64,000 bases of DNA from Anoxybacteroides voinovskiense (GTDB taxonomy: Bacteria > Bacillota > Bacilli > Bacillales > Anoxybacillaceae). Below the pieces are notes generated by a model, which did no database searches, had not been told where the DNA came from, and was given only the letters and a program-made list of their open reading frames with translations. Shown in pieces: positions 48,700 through 56,660 of the stretch; position 1 is the first letter of the stretch, and every line of letters begins with the position of its first letter. Where the stretch lies: positions 1-64,000 of the forward strand of contig NZ_JACIDE010000011.1 in NCBI RefSeq assembly GCF_014196205.1. Reading direction: 5' to 3'. Position numbers and translations under genes: made by a program.

Positions 48700-50463
48700 A
48701 TGAAGGTTTTTCTCGATTTGTTTTGGTTTTTCCGCCAAGAGAAAAAAGCATATATCACAGGCATCTGTTTATTAATGATTGTTGCTTTATTAGAGTTAGT
48801 CCCGCCGAAAGTCATTGGTCTTATGGTCGATCGTATAAAAAATGGAAATGTTACGATTGGTGTTCTTGGAACATGGTTGGTGGTGCTACTTGTTGTTGCC
48901 ATATTATTGTATGTGCTTCGCTATTTTTGGCGCGTTTGCATTTTTGGTGCGGCAGCAAAGCTTTCTAGGCAACTTCGCAATGAATTGTATACCCATTTTA
49001 CGAAAATGCCCCCATCGTTTTACCAACGAAAACGAATCGGTGATTTAATGGCACATGCCACGAATGATTTGCAGGCGATTCAACAAACGGCAGGCACAGG
49101 AGTGCTAACGCTTGTCGACTCCCTCTCACTCGGCGGCTTCGTCTTAGCGACGATGGCGACGACGATTAGCTGGAAATTGACCTTGATTAGCTTGCTTCCA
49201 ATGCCGGTGATGGCGTTTGCGACAAGCCGTTACGGAACGATGGTGCACCAACGGTTTTTAAAAGCACAAGAAGCGTTTTCTTCGTTAAATGATAAAGTGC
49301 AAGAAAGCGTGAGCGGCATTAAAGTAATCAAGGCGTTTGGCTATGAGAAAGAAGATATGGAATCATTTCGAAAAAAATCGGCGGAAGTAGTAAAAGAAAA
49401 TATCGCGGTGGCGAAAGTAGATGCCCTCTTTGATCCGACGATTTCTCTCGTTGTTGGTGTGTCGTTTTTCTTAGCGATCACCTTTGGTGCGAAAATGGTG
49501 TTAACTGGAGAACTGACGATTGGCGAACTCGTCTCGTTTACGACGTATTTAGGGTTGCTCATTTGGCCGATGCTTGCGTTTGGCTGGCTGTTTAACATCG
49601 TCGAACGAGGGCGCGCTTCGTACGATCGTGTGCGTCAATTGCTAGAAGAACAAAGAGTGAAAGAATCCGAGCAAGCAATCGAGACCACACCAAGCGGCGA
49701 TATTACGTACGCGGTAGAGCGATTTACGTATCCGAATGATGCTGCTTTCGCCCTGCAACATATTCAGTTTACGTTAAAACGTGGAGAAACGCTAGGTATT
49801 GTCGGAAAGACGGGGGCTGGAAAGACGACGTTATTAAAGCTATTCGTGCGGGAGTATAGCGAATACAACGGCAGCATTCGATTTGGGGAGCATGAAATTA
49901 GCGATTATGCGCTTTCCGCGCTACGTGCGGCCATCGGCTACGTACCGCAAGATCATTTTTTATTTTCCGCTACCGTCAAAGAAAACATTGCCTTTTCGAT
50001 GCCAAATGCATCGGACGATGAAGTGATGAATGCTGCAAAACTCGCCCACATTCATGACGATATCGCTCAGTTTGCAGACGAGTATGATACGATCGTTGGC
50101 GAACGTGGCGTTTCGCTTTCGGGCGGACAAAAGCAGCGCATTTCCATTGCCCGCGCGCTTTTGCTAGATCCGGAAGTATTACTATTAGATGATTCGCTTT
50201 CGGCTGTCGATGCGAAGACGGAAGAACAAATTTTAACATCATTAAAAGAAAAACGAAAAGGAAAAACGACAATCATTACGTCCCATCGGTTAAGCGCCAT
50301 CCAGCATGCCGATTTGATTATCGTATTAGATAACGGGAAAATCATCCAAACAGGAACGCATGAAACGTTAATGAAGGAAAAGGGCTGGTATCGCGACATG
50401 TACGAACGCCAGCAGCTAGAATCGCTAGTCGAGCAAGGAGGGGGAAAATGGAACAGCCATTAA
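48700..50463 (+). CDS. ABC exporter half-transporter, YheI/BmrC-like
   Basis: 587 residues from ATG 48700 after GGGGAGAGAG. Type I exporter: about six helices, then an ATPase domain with Walker A GKTGAGKTT near residue 370, canonical signature SLSGGQKQRIS and Walker B LLLDDSLSAVD. Asp replaces the catalytic Glu after Walker B. With the next gene (overlap 16 bases) this gives a heterodimer with one degenerate site, as in B. subtilis BmrCD (YheI/YheH), a drug exporter induced by ribosome-targeting antibiotics. Substrate not shown. Confidence 0.9.
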   Translation: MKVFLDLFWFFRQEKKAYITGICLLMIVALLELVPPKVIGLMVDRIKNGNVTIGVLGTWLVVLLVVAILLYVLRYFWRVCIFGAAAKLSRQLRNELYTHFTKMPPSFYQRKRIGDLMAHATNDLQAIQQTAGTGVLTLVDSLSLGGFVLATMATTISWKLTLISLLPMPVMAFATSRYGTMVHQRFLKAQEAFSSLNDKVQESVSGIKVIKAFGYEKEDMESFRKKSAEVVKENIAVAKVDALFDPTISLVVGVSFFLAITFGAKMVLTGELTIGELVSFTTYLGLLIWPMLAFGWLFNIVERGRASYDRVRQLLEEQRVKESEQAIETTPSGDITYAVERFTYPNDAAFALQHIQFTLKRGETLGIVGKTGAGKTTLLKLFVREYSEYNGSIRFGEHEISDYALSALRAAIGYVPQDHFLFSATVKENIAFSMPNASDDEVMNAAKLAHIHDDIAQFADEYDTIVGERGVSLSGGQKQRISIARALLLDPEVLLLDDSLSAVDAKTEEQILTSLKEKRKGKTTIITSHRLSAIQHADLIIVLDNGKIIQTGTHETLMKEKGWYRDMYERQQLESLVEQGGGKWNSH

Positions 50464-52223
50464 CAGCGAAAGAACAGCGCCAAATATTACGGCGGTTGCT
50501 TTCCTATATGAAAAACGAGAAGCGTACGGTCACACTTGCTTTTTTCTTGTTAATCACGGCGACGGCTCTTGAACTTGTCGGACCGTATCTCGTCAAAGTG
50601 TTTATTGATGACTATTTAATCCCGCGCCACCTTGCCATTCGCCCACTGATTGTCATCGCTACAATTTACATCGGAACAATTATGATAAAAGCGGTTGTCA
50701 CGTATTTTCAGCTTGTCAAGTTTCAAGAAATTGCGTTACGCGTCATTCAACAACTACGCATCGATGTATTTACGAAAATGCATGCGCTTAGTATGCGTTA
50801 CTTTGACAAAACGCCAGGCGGAAGCATCGTGTCGCGCGTCACAAATGACACGGAAGCGATTAAAGAGATGTTTGTGGAAGTGCTTGCAAGCTTTGTGCAA
50901 AATGGGGTATTTGTGTGCGGCATTTTTGTGGCGATGTTTTTCTTAGATGTGAAGCTTGCCTTTTATTGCCTTTTTCTGTTGCCGGTCATTTGGTGGCTCA
51001 TTCAAACGTATCGTCATTATAGCTCGATATTTTATAAAGATATGCGTGAACGACTAAGCGAGCTAAACGCCAAACTGAACGAATCGCTACAAGGGATGGC
51101 AATTATTCAAGTTTTTCGGCAAGAAGAACGGCTGCGGAAAGAATTTGCCAAAATTAATGACCTTCACTACCGGGCAGGGGTGAAAAACATGAAGTTGGAT
51201 GGACTGTTGCTGCGCCCAGCGATCGATGTTGTGTATGTGGTGGCCATTATGGTTGTCCTTAGCTTTTTTGGATTGTCCGCGCTAGAAAGCCCGGTGAAAG
51301 TCGGGGTGCTTTATGCCTTCGTCAATTATTTAGAGCGCCTTTTTGAGCCGATTAATCAAATGATGATGCGCCTTTCGTTTTACCAGCAAGCGATTATCTC
51401 TGGATCACGTCTGTTTGCGTTTCTTGATCTGACCGAATTGGCGCCGAAAGCAGAAGCGTCTTCCGCAGCGATTGCCAAAGGAAAAATTGAGTTTCGTAAC
51501 GTGAGTTTCTCGTACGATGGAAAACAAGACGTGCTCAAAAACATTTCGTTTACCGTTCAGCCAGGAGAAACAGTGGCGCTCGTTGGGCATACAGGAAGCG
51601 GGAAAAGTTCCATTGTCAATTTGCTTATGCGGTTTTATGAATTTGACCGCGGCGACATTCTCATCGATGGAATTTCGATTCGCGACTATTCCAACGCAGA
51701 ACTGCGGAAAAACATCGGTTTAGTGTTACAAGACCCGTTTTTGTTTTACGGAACGATTCGCGACAATATTCGCATGTATAAGCAGTTGACGGACGAACAA
51801 ATCGTAGAAGCTGCACGCCTCGTGCAGGCGCATGAAATGATCGAGAAATTGCCGAAACAATATGACCATCTCGTCGTCGAACGTGGCGCCGCATTTTCGA
51901 GCGGTCAGCGCCAACTGATTGCCTTTGCCCGCACGTTAGCGTGCAATCCGAAAATATTAGTGTTAGATGAAGCGACTGCGCATATTGATACAGAAACAGA
52001 AGAGGCGATTCAACAGGCGTTGAACAACATGCGGAAAGGGAGGACAACAATTGCTATCGCCCACCGCTTGTCTACCATTCAAGATGCCAATCAAATACTC
52101 GTACTTCATCGCGGGGAAATTGTCGAAAGAGGAACCCATCAACAACTATTAGCACAAAGAGGGCTGTATTATAGCATGTACATGTTGCAAAACGGGCAAC
52201 TCGATGTCGAAAATTGCGTCTAA
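50448..52223 (+). CDS. ABC exporter half-transporter, YheH/BmrD-like
   Basis: 591 residues, overlapping the previous gene. Membrane domain, then ATPase domain with Walker A GHTGSGKSS near residue 382 and Walker B LVLDEATAHID with the catalytic Glu. The signature is AFSSGQRQLI instead of LSGGQ. The working ATP site is therefore this chain's Walker A/B with the partner's LSGGQ; the other site is degenerate (Asp plus SSGQ). B. subtilis YheH has a longer insert near the end of its membrane domain, not seen here. Confidence 0.9.
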   Translation: MEQPLTAKEQRQILRRLLSYMKNEKRTVTLAFFLLITATALELVGPYLVKVFIDDYLIPRHLAIRPLIVIATIYIGTIMIKAVVTYFQLVKFQEIALRVIQQLRIDVFTKMHALSMRYFDKTPGGSIVSRVTNDTEAIKEMFVEVLASFVQNGVFVCGIFVAMFFLDVKLAFYCLFLLPVIWWLIQTYRHYSSIFYKDMRERLSELNAKLNESLQGMAIIQVFRQEERLRKEFAKINDLHYRAGVKNMKLDGLLLRPAIDVVYVVAIMVVLSFFGLSALESPVKVGVLYAFVNYLERLFEPINQMMMRLSFYQQAIISGSRLFAFLDLTELAPKAEASSAAIAKGKIEFRNVSFSYDGKQDVLKNISFTVQPGETVALVGHTGSGKSSIVNLLMRFYEFDRGDILIDGISIRDYSNAELRKNIGLVLQDPFLFYGTIRDNIRMYKQLTDEQIVEAARLVQAHEMIEKLPKQYDHLVVERGAAFSSGQRQLIAFARTLACNPKILVLDEATAHIDTETEEAIQQALNNMRKGRTTIAIAHRLSTIQDANQILVLHRGEIVERGTHQQLLAQRGLYYSMYMLQNGQLDVENCV

Positions 52224-52238
52224 AGGAGCGCCTCGCTT

Positions 52239-52418
52239 CTACTGGTGTGAGGAGAGGCGTTTCGCCTTTTTCATATATTCGTTATATTGATTTAACAGCA
52301 AATCGAGCTCTTGGCTTAATTGAATCGTAATCGCGGCGTTCAGCCCGCTTTTTGCGACGACTTCCATTAATTCACTTCGCTTTTTTTCGATGAGCTGGAG
52401 CATTTCTTGTTTTGACAC
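52239..52418 (-). CDS. ynzD: Spo0E-like aspartyl-phosphate phosphatase
   Basis: 59 residues from GTG 52418 (AAAGGA 10 bases before; a TTG at 52427 sits too close). The Spo0E signature SQELDLLLNQY is present in a two-helix protein (KKRSELMEVVAKSGL). Such proteins dephosphorylate Spo0A-P and delay sporulation. The name follows B. subtilis YnzD, which lies in this neighbourhood. Its terminator is probably shared with the convergent ABC operon (AGGCG TTT CGCCT near 52255). Confidence 0.85.
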   Translation of the reverse strand: MSKQEMLQLIEKKRSELMEVVAKSGLNAAITIQLSQELDLLLNQYNEYMKKAKRLSSHQ

Positions 52419-52609
52419 GGAAAACAAATCCTTTCTCTATAGAAGTCGGTATCGGTTGACAGTAATATACGTTATGCACGTATTATATACGATTTTGGTA
52501 ATAAATTCAAAAGGGAAAAATTAATTTTTTCTCATTTACAACGCAAAAACTAACAAGAAAACTCCTTTTTTGATAAAATAAAAAAAAACGGAATTAGGAG
52601 TTGGAATGG

Positions 52610-53317
52610 ATGGCAGACATCAATCTGTTTTTAGCGTTTGGCGCCGGCTTTTTATCGTTTATTTCCCCGTGCTGTTTGCCGCTTTACCCCGCGTTTTTAT
52701 CGTACATTACCGGGGTATCGGTCGGCGAGTTACAGTCAGAGCAGGCGATGCTGCAAAAGCGCAGCTTATTACATACGCTCTTTTTTTTGCTTGGCTTTTC
52801 GCTTATTTTTATTTCGATTGGTTTCGGTACATCGCTCATCGGCGAATGGTTTAAACAATATCAAAATTTTATTCGACAAATCGGTGCAATTCTTATCATT
52901 TTTTTCGGTTTTGTCATTGTCGGGGTATTTAAACCTAGCTTTTTAATGAAAGATCACCGCGTGTCGTTTCGTAGCCGTCCGTCAGGGTATATTGGTTCTA
53001 TTTTGATTGGGATGGCGTTTGCGGCAGGGTGGACTCCGTGTACTGGGCCGATTTTAGTATCGGTCATTGCGCTAGCTGCGACAAATCCAGGGTCCGGAAT
53101 GCTATATATGGCAGCATATTCGCTCGGATTTGCTGTTCCATTTTTCATTTTGTCTTTTTTCTTAGGAAAAATGCAATGGATTCGCCGCCATCATGTGAAA
53201 ATCACCAAAATTGGCGGATATGTGATGATTGTGATGGGGGTTGTTCTTTTCTTTGATTGGATGACGAAAATTATTGTCTATGCAACAAGCATTTTTGGTG
53301 GATTCAGCGGATTTTAA
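52610..53317 (+). CDS. ccdA: Cytochrome c biogenesis protein CcdA
   Basis: 235 residues from ATG 52610 (AGGAG 9 bases before). Six-helix DsbD-like thiol transporter; the two reactive Cys lie in [13 protein letters not shown] (near 20) and [11 protein letters not shown] (near 142). It carries reducing equivalents across the membrane for apocytochrome c and for endospore-cortex redox proteins. Followed by yneI and ccdC as in B. subtilis. Confidence 0.96.
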   Translation: MADINLFLAFGAGFLSFISPCCLPLYPAFLSYITGVSVGELQSEQAMLQKRSLLHTLFFLLGFSLIFISIGFGTSLIGEWFKQYQNFIRQIGAILIIFFGFVIVGVFKPSFLMKDHRVSFRSRPSGYIGSILIGMAFAAGWTPCTGPILVSVIALAATNPGSGMLYMAAYSLGFAVPFFILSFFLGKMQWIRRHHVKITKIGGYVMIVMGVVLFFDWMTKIIVYATSIFGGFSGF

Positions 53318-53437
53318 TTGTCAAAATGGATCATTTATTGTCACTATATTTAAGTTGAAAAATTCTATTAGATTCGCTACATTGTTGCTTAGGACTGTTA
53401 ACCCGTTATGCGGATTGGATGTAATAGGGGGATGAGT

Positions 53438-53797
53438 ATGGCAAAAGTGTTGATTGTTGATGATGCTAAATTTATGCGAATGACGTTATCGAACATTTTA
53501 AAAAAAGCCAATCATGAAATTGTTGGAGAAGGGGAGAATGGGAAAGAGGCGGTGGAACTGTACCGGTCGTTGCAACCGGACGTCGTGACATTAGATATTA
53601 CAATGCCAGTGATGAACGGCATCGAAGCGGTGAAGGCGATTAAAAAGCTCGATCCGCACGCGAAAATTATTATGTGTTCTGCAATGGGACAGCAAAAAAT
53701 GGTTGTCGAAGCGATCGAAGCAGGCGCCGCTGATTTTATTGTCAAACCGTTTGAAGAAAGCCGCGTAATCGAAGCGCTTTCTCGAGCATTAATGTAG
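53438..53797 (+). CDS. yneI: CheY-like single-domain response regulator YneI
   Basis: 119 residues from ATG 53438 (AGGGGG 7 bases before; ATG 53432 is too close). Receiver domain only: acidic pair in LIVDDAKFM, phospho-Asp in VVTLDITMP near residue 54, Ser in MCSAMGQ, and Lys in FIVKPFEES. No output domain. It lies between ccdA and ccdC; its partner kinase is unknown. Confidence 0.93.
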   Translation: MAKVLIVDDAKFMRMTLSNILKKANHEIVGEGENGKEAVELYRSLQPDVVTLDITMPVMNGIEAVKAIKKLDPHAKIIMCSAMGQQKMVVEAIEAGAADFIVKPFEESRVIEALSRALM

Positions 53798-53860
53798 AAA
53801 TAGAGAAGACGGTTCCTATATAATAAGACTACAAAATTTAGCAGCAAAGGATGATTACCG

Positions 53861-54343
53861 TTGGCAATTGTAAGTTCGGTTATAGCAGTAATAATGGCTT
53901 TTCTTATTTTATTTGTACGTATGAAAGCAGCAAAAAAGCCGACGAATGCGAAAAAAATTATTTTGCCACCGCTTTTTATGAGCACTGGCTCACTCATGTT
54001 TTTAGACCCGCTCTTTCGTGTGACGCGGGCAGAGCTTCTAGAAGCGATTGTGCTCGGCGCTTTTTTCTCGATTTTTCTCATTAAAACATCGAAATTTGAA
54101 ATTCGTGATAACCATATCTATTTAAAGCGCTCGAAAGCATTCGTTTGGATTTTAGTAGGGCTTATTATCATTCGCTTAGCATTAAAATCATATTTAGGGA
54201 GAACGATTGATTATCATCAGCTCAGCGGAATGTTTTATTTATTGGCGTTTGCGATGATCGTTCCGTGGCGTGCTGCGATGTACGTTTCGTATAAGCGTTT
54301 AGAAAGACAATTGAAATATGACCCGACCATTCGGCTAACATAA
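53861..54343 (+). CDS. ccdC: CcdC family membrane protein (YneJ)
   Basis: 160 residues from TTG 53861 after AAAGGATGA. About four to five hydrophobic helices (IVSSVIAVIMAFLILFV; AFVWILVGLIIIRLALK) and a basic end. CcdC belongs to the ccdA locus; in B. subtilis it is not essential for cytochrome c assembly. Ends at a bidirectional terminator. Confidence 0.9.
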   Translation: MAIVSSVIAVIMAFLILFVRMKAAKKPTNAKKIILPPLFMSTGSLMFLDPLFRVTRAELLEAIVLGAFFSIFLIKTSKFEIRDNHIYLKRSKAFVWILVGLIIIRLALKSYLGRTIDYHQLSGMFYLLAFAMIVPWRAAMYVSYKRLERQLKYDPTIRLT

Positions 54344-54372
54344 CAAAAAGATGGGGTTTCCCATCTTTTTGT
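54343..54372. terminator. Bidirectional terminator, ccdC/yneK
   Basis: ACAAAAAGATGGG GTTT CCCATCTTTTTGT, perfect 13-bp arms. Confidence 0.9.
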
Positions 54373-54373
54373 T

Positions 54374-54802
54374 TTAGCTTAATAAATGTTTATATGGCGT
54401 AAGATCAATTTGTTGTTCGTTCAATGCTTTGACTAAAAATTTATGGTCGCGTTTTGGGGTTGCGATAATATAGCCGCGGATGACCAAATCTTTCGTAATC
54501 GCTGTCGCTTGCTCGTTCAGCGCAAGTTCGCCAATTTTTCCGGCGATTTTTTGCCGGGCGACATCGCGAAATAATTCTGGCACCGGCTTGACTAACTCTT
54601 CAAGTAGCGCCTTTTCCTCCGCTCCCCATAAATGCCGCGTTTGTGTAATGTAATATTCTTGCCAATCAAGCTCTGATTTTCCATCCGCTTTCGGTAGCCG
54701 CTTTAAAAACTTTCGGAACATAAAAAAGCCGCCAATCGACATCGTGACGAACAAAAAGACAACCCAAAACAAAATAAACCAAAGAAACCAACCTGTTAAC
54801 AT
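54374..54802 (-). CDS. yneK: DUF2621 membrane-anchored protein YneK
   Basis: 142 residues. N-terminal membrane helix (WFLWFILFWVVFLFVTMSIGG), then a soluble part with KADGKSELDWQEYYITQTRH, typical of DUF2621/YneK. Function unknown. Good AGGTGGG ribosome site. Convergent with ccdC, as in B. subtilis. Confidence 0.9.
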   Translation of the reverse strand: MLTGWFLWFILFWVVFLFVTMSIGGFFMFRKFLKRLPKADGKSELDWQEYYITQTRHLWGAEEKALLEELVKPVPELFRDVARQKIAGKIGELALNEQATAITKDLVIRGYIIATPKRDHKFLVKALNEQQIDLTPYKHLLS

Positions 54803-54884
54803 CTTCCCACCTCTATGAGTCCATTCTATGACTCATTATCGCGAAAATCGCGAGTTTTGGCAAGAATCACGGTTTTTTTCCGTC

Positions 54885-54912
54885 TGTTACGAAACTGTAA
54901 TATAACTGTAAA
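54885..54912 (+). promoter_or_regulatory. Three in-phase WalR-type hexamers
   Basis: TGTTAC (54885-54890), TGTAAT (54896-54901), TGTAAA (54907-54912), each separated by exactly 5 bp. WalR sites read TGTWAH-N5-TGTWAH. The next gene downstream is a LysM cell-wall hydrolase, the class of gene WalR controls. Confidence 0.65.
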
Positions 54913-55056
54913 GAAAAGCGCAGAAGCCTTATATATCAATGGATGGCGAAAAGTTATTTTCTCTGAAAGGGAATGAAAACCAGTGATTCACTTCTCGAAA
55001 CATGCTAATCTAGTAAATGCGAACGGGAGCCAAAAAGCAACTATGAGGAGGAACCA

Positions 55057-55704
55057 ATGGTAAAAAAATTTTTTGCAACACTCGCAGTAGTTTGCTGTAT
55101 GGTCGTAACGTTTACTACACATGAGGGCAGTGCAGCAACCTCGTATACATATTACAAGGTGCAGCAAGGAGACTCTTTTTATAAAATTGCCCAAAAATAT
55201 AAAACGACAATCACCGCTTTAAAAACGTTAAACAAACGAGCGAACGACCGACTTGTTGTCGGCGAAACGTTAAAAGTACCTGTAACGGCGAAAACAACAG
55301 TAGGAAAAACAAATTCGAAAGTAAGCATTACTGCCGAAGAACGGAAGCTTTTAGCGCAAATTGTTCAGGCGGAAACGGGGTTTAGCGAACCGTTCGCAGG
55401 AAAAGTAGAAGTTGCGCTTGTAATTTTGAATCGTGTCAAAAACCCTGCCTTTCCAAATACAATTAAAGGTGTTATCTATCAAAAAACAAACGCTGGCTAT
55501 GCCTTTGTTCCTGTGCGAACAGGGAAATTAGCAAGCATTCAACCAACAAAACAAGACTATGCAGCGGTCGATCGGGCGTTAGCGCTCTTTCCGACGGATC
55601 AACGTCACTCGTTATATTTTTACAATCCAGCGGTGACGAAAGACAAATGGATGTTGTCAAGACCTGTGACAATCCGAATTGGTCACCATGTGTTTGCTAG
55701 ATAA
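55057..55704 (+). CDS. LysM cell-wall hydrolase (Hydrolase_2/SleB-like)
   Basis: 215 residues. Signal peptide (FFATLAVVCCMVVTFTTHEG), one LysM domain (YYKVQQGDSFYKIAQKYK, ... VVGETLKVP) and a C-terminal SleB/CwlJ-type domain (LLAQIVQAETGFSEPFAGKV with the presumed catalytic Glu; VALVILNRVKNPAFP). It should cut peptidoglycan outside the cell, either in vegetative wall turnover or in spore cortex. Upstream WalR-type repeats favour vegetative control. Confidence 0.9.
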   Translation: MVKKFFATLAVVCCMVVTFTTHEGSAATSYTYYKVQQGDSFYKIAQKYKTTITALKTLNKRANDRLVVGETLKVPVTAKTTVGKTNSKVSITAEERKLLAQIVQAETGFSEPFAGKVEVALVILNRVKNPAFPNTIKGVIYQKTNAGYAFVPVRTGKLASIQPTKQDYAAVDRALALFPTDQRHSLYFYNPAVTKDKWMLSRPVTIRIGHHVFAR

Positions 55705-55732
55705 AAAAGAGGATGGAGTCATCCTCTTTTTT
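55703..55732. terminator. Bidirectional terminator, hydrolase/sspP
   Basis: AAAAAAGAGGAT GGAGTC ATCCTCTTTTTT, perfect arms. Confidence 0.9.
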
Positions 55733-55871
55733 ACATATCATGGCTTGAATTGTGCTTTTGCCGGGTGTGGTTATGGTTTTTCACTTTTTTCGATCCGTCT
55801 AGCGGCTCTGGTTGACCACTTTCTTTCGGTGCGTTTTTTCGCATATCTTTGCTTGTGTTTTTGTTTGTCAT
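55731..55871 (-). CDS. sspP: Small acid-soluble spore protein P
   Basis: 46 residues: it starts [17 protein letters not shown], continues [17 protein letters not shown] and ends [12 protein letters not shown], matching SspP closely. The ATG follows AAGGAGG. Minor SASP made in the forespore. As in B. subtilis it lies near sspO and aconitase, but here a small coiled-coil gene on the other strand separates the two ssp genes. Confidence 0.93.
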   Translation of the reverse strand: MTNKNTSKDMRKNAPKESGQPEPLDGSKKVKNHNHTRQKHNSSHDM

Positions 55872-55986
55872 CGTCTCCGCCTCCTTCTGTTATTAGAATG
55901 GCAACATCGCTTTTTCTTTATTCATCGTATAAATTTCTAGCGATTTGACACGATAAGAAATACGAAAGCAGAAGGAGGGAAAGAAT

Positions 55987-56247
55987 ATGCCGTATCATAA
56001 AGATAAACAAGAAGCGTTCCAAGCAGCGGAAAAAGGGACGATGGAAGCGAAGGAATGGTACGATCATTTAGTGCGCGATCAAGCGGATTATGGAAGCCAG
56101 CTAAAGCATTTAAAACAAGAAGTAAACGAAGCGTTTGAACAAATTAACAACGCGATGGAAGTCGCCTCCGAAACGCAACGTATACGGCTTGAGCAATTCC
56201 GCCAAGATTTGCAAGGGATTGTCAATGAAGTGAATGGGCTGCAATGA
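55987..56247 (+). CDS. Hypothetical coiled-coil protein, 86 residues
   Basis: ATG after GAAGGAGGG. Polar and helical throughout (AMEVASETQRIRLEQFRQDL), no signal peptide or membrane segment; predicted coiled coil. Not recognised by name. It sits between sspP and sspO on the opposite strand and has its own perfect terminator, so it is its own unit. Confidence 0.7.
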   Translation: MPYHKDKQEAFQAAEKGTMEAKEWYDHLVRDQADYGSQLKHLKQEVNEAFEQINNAMEVASETQRIRLEQFRQDLQGIVNEVNGLQ

Positions 56248-56277
56248 AAAGGGAATGTCACTTGACATTCCCTTTTC
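56247..56277 (+). terminator. Terminator after the coiled-coil gene
   Basis: AAAAGGGAATGTCA CT TGACATTCCCTTTT, perfect 14-bp arms overlapping the stop codon. Confidence 0.9.
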
Positions 56278-56308
56278 ACACGGTCGGTTAAGACAATTTG
56301 GAGGAGCA

Positions 56309-56458
56309 TTATTGATTCTTTTTTCTTTTTTTGTTATTTTGCCGCTGCGCCTCTGTTAACGGTTCGTTTGCAAACTCTTCGTTATAGCCGGCCCCCATTC
56401 CTTGAGCGCTTGCTGCGTTCATCCCTGGAATGACGTGGTTTGCTTTTCGTTTTCCCAT
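56309..56458 (-). CDS. sspO: Small acid-soluble spore protein O
   Basis: 49 residues: [19 protein letters not shown] at the start and [15 protein letters not shown] at the end, clearly SspO. The ATG follows GGGGGTG. Forespore SASP, upstream of and divergent from acnA as in B. subtilis. Confidence 0.94.
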   Translation of the reverse strand: MGKRKANHVIPGMNAASAQGMGAGYNEEFANEPLTEAQRQNNKKRKKNQ

Positions 56459-56660
56459 TTGTTTCACCCCCGCTAGTAGTTTGCGGCAGCAAGGAAAATT
56501 TATTCTTTTGCGTAAGAAACGAGGGAATAATTATTTACAATTCATAGTGGCTTATAATAAGATAAAAGCGTACCAATTTTACGGGTTTTGGGAGAATTCG
56601 TACTATTTTTTCGACGAATGGGCGGAAAAGTAGTATAGTATGAACTGAGGGGGTATACAT

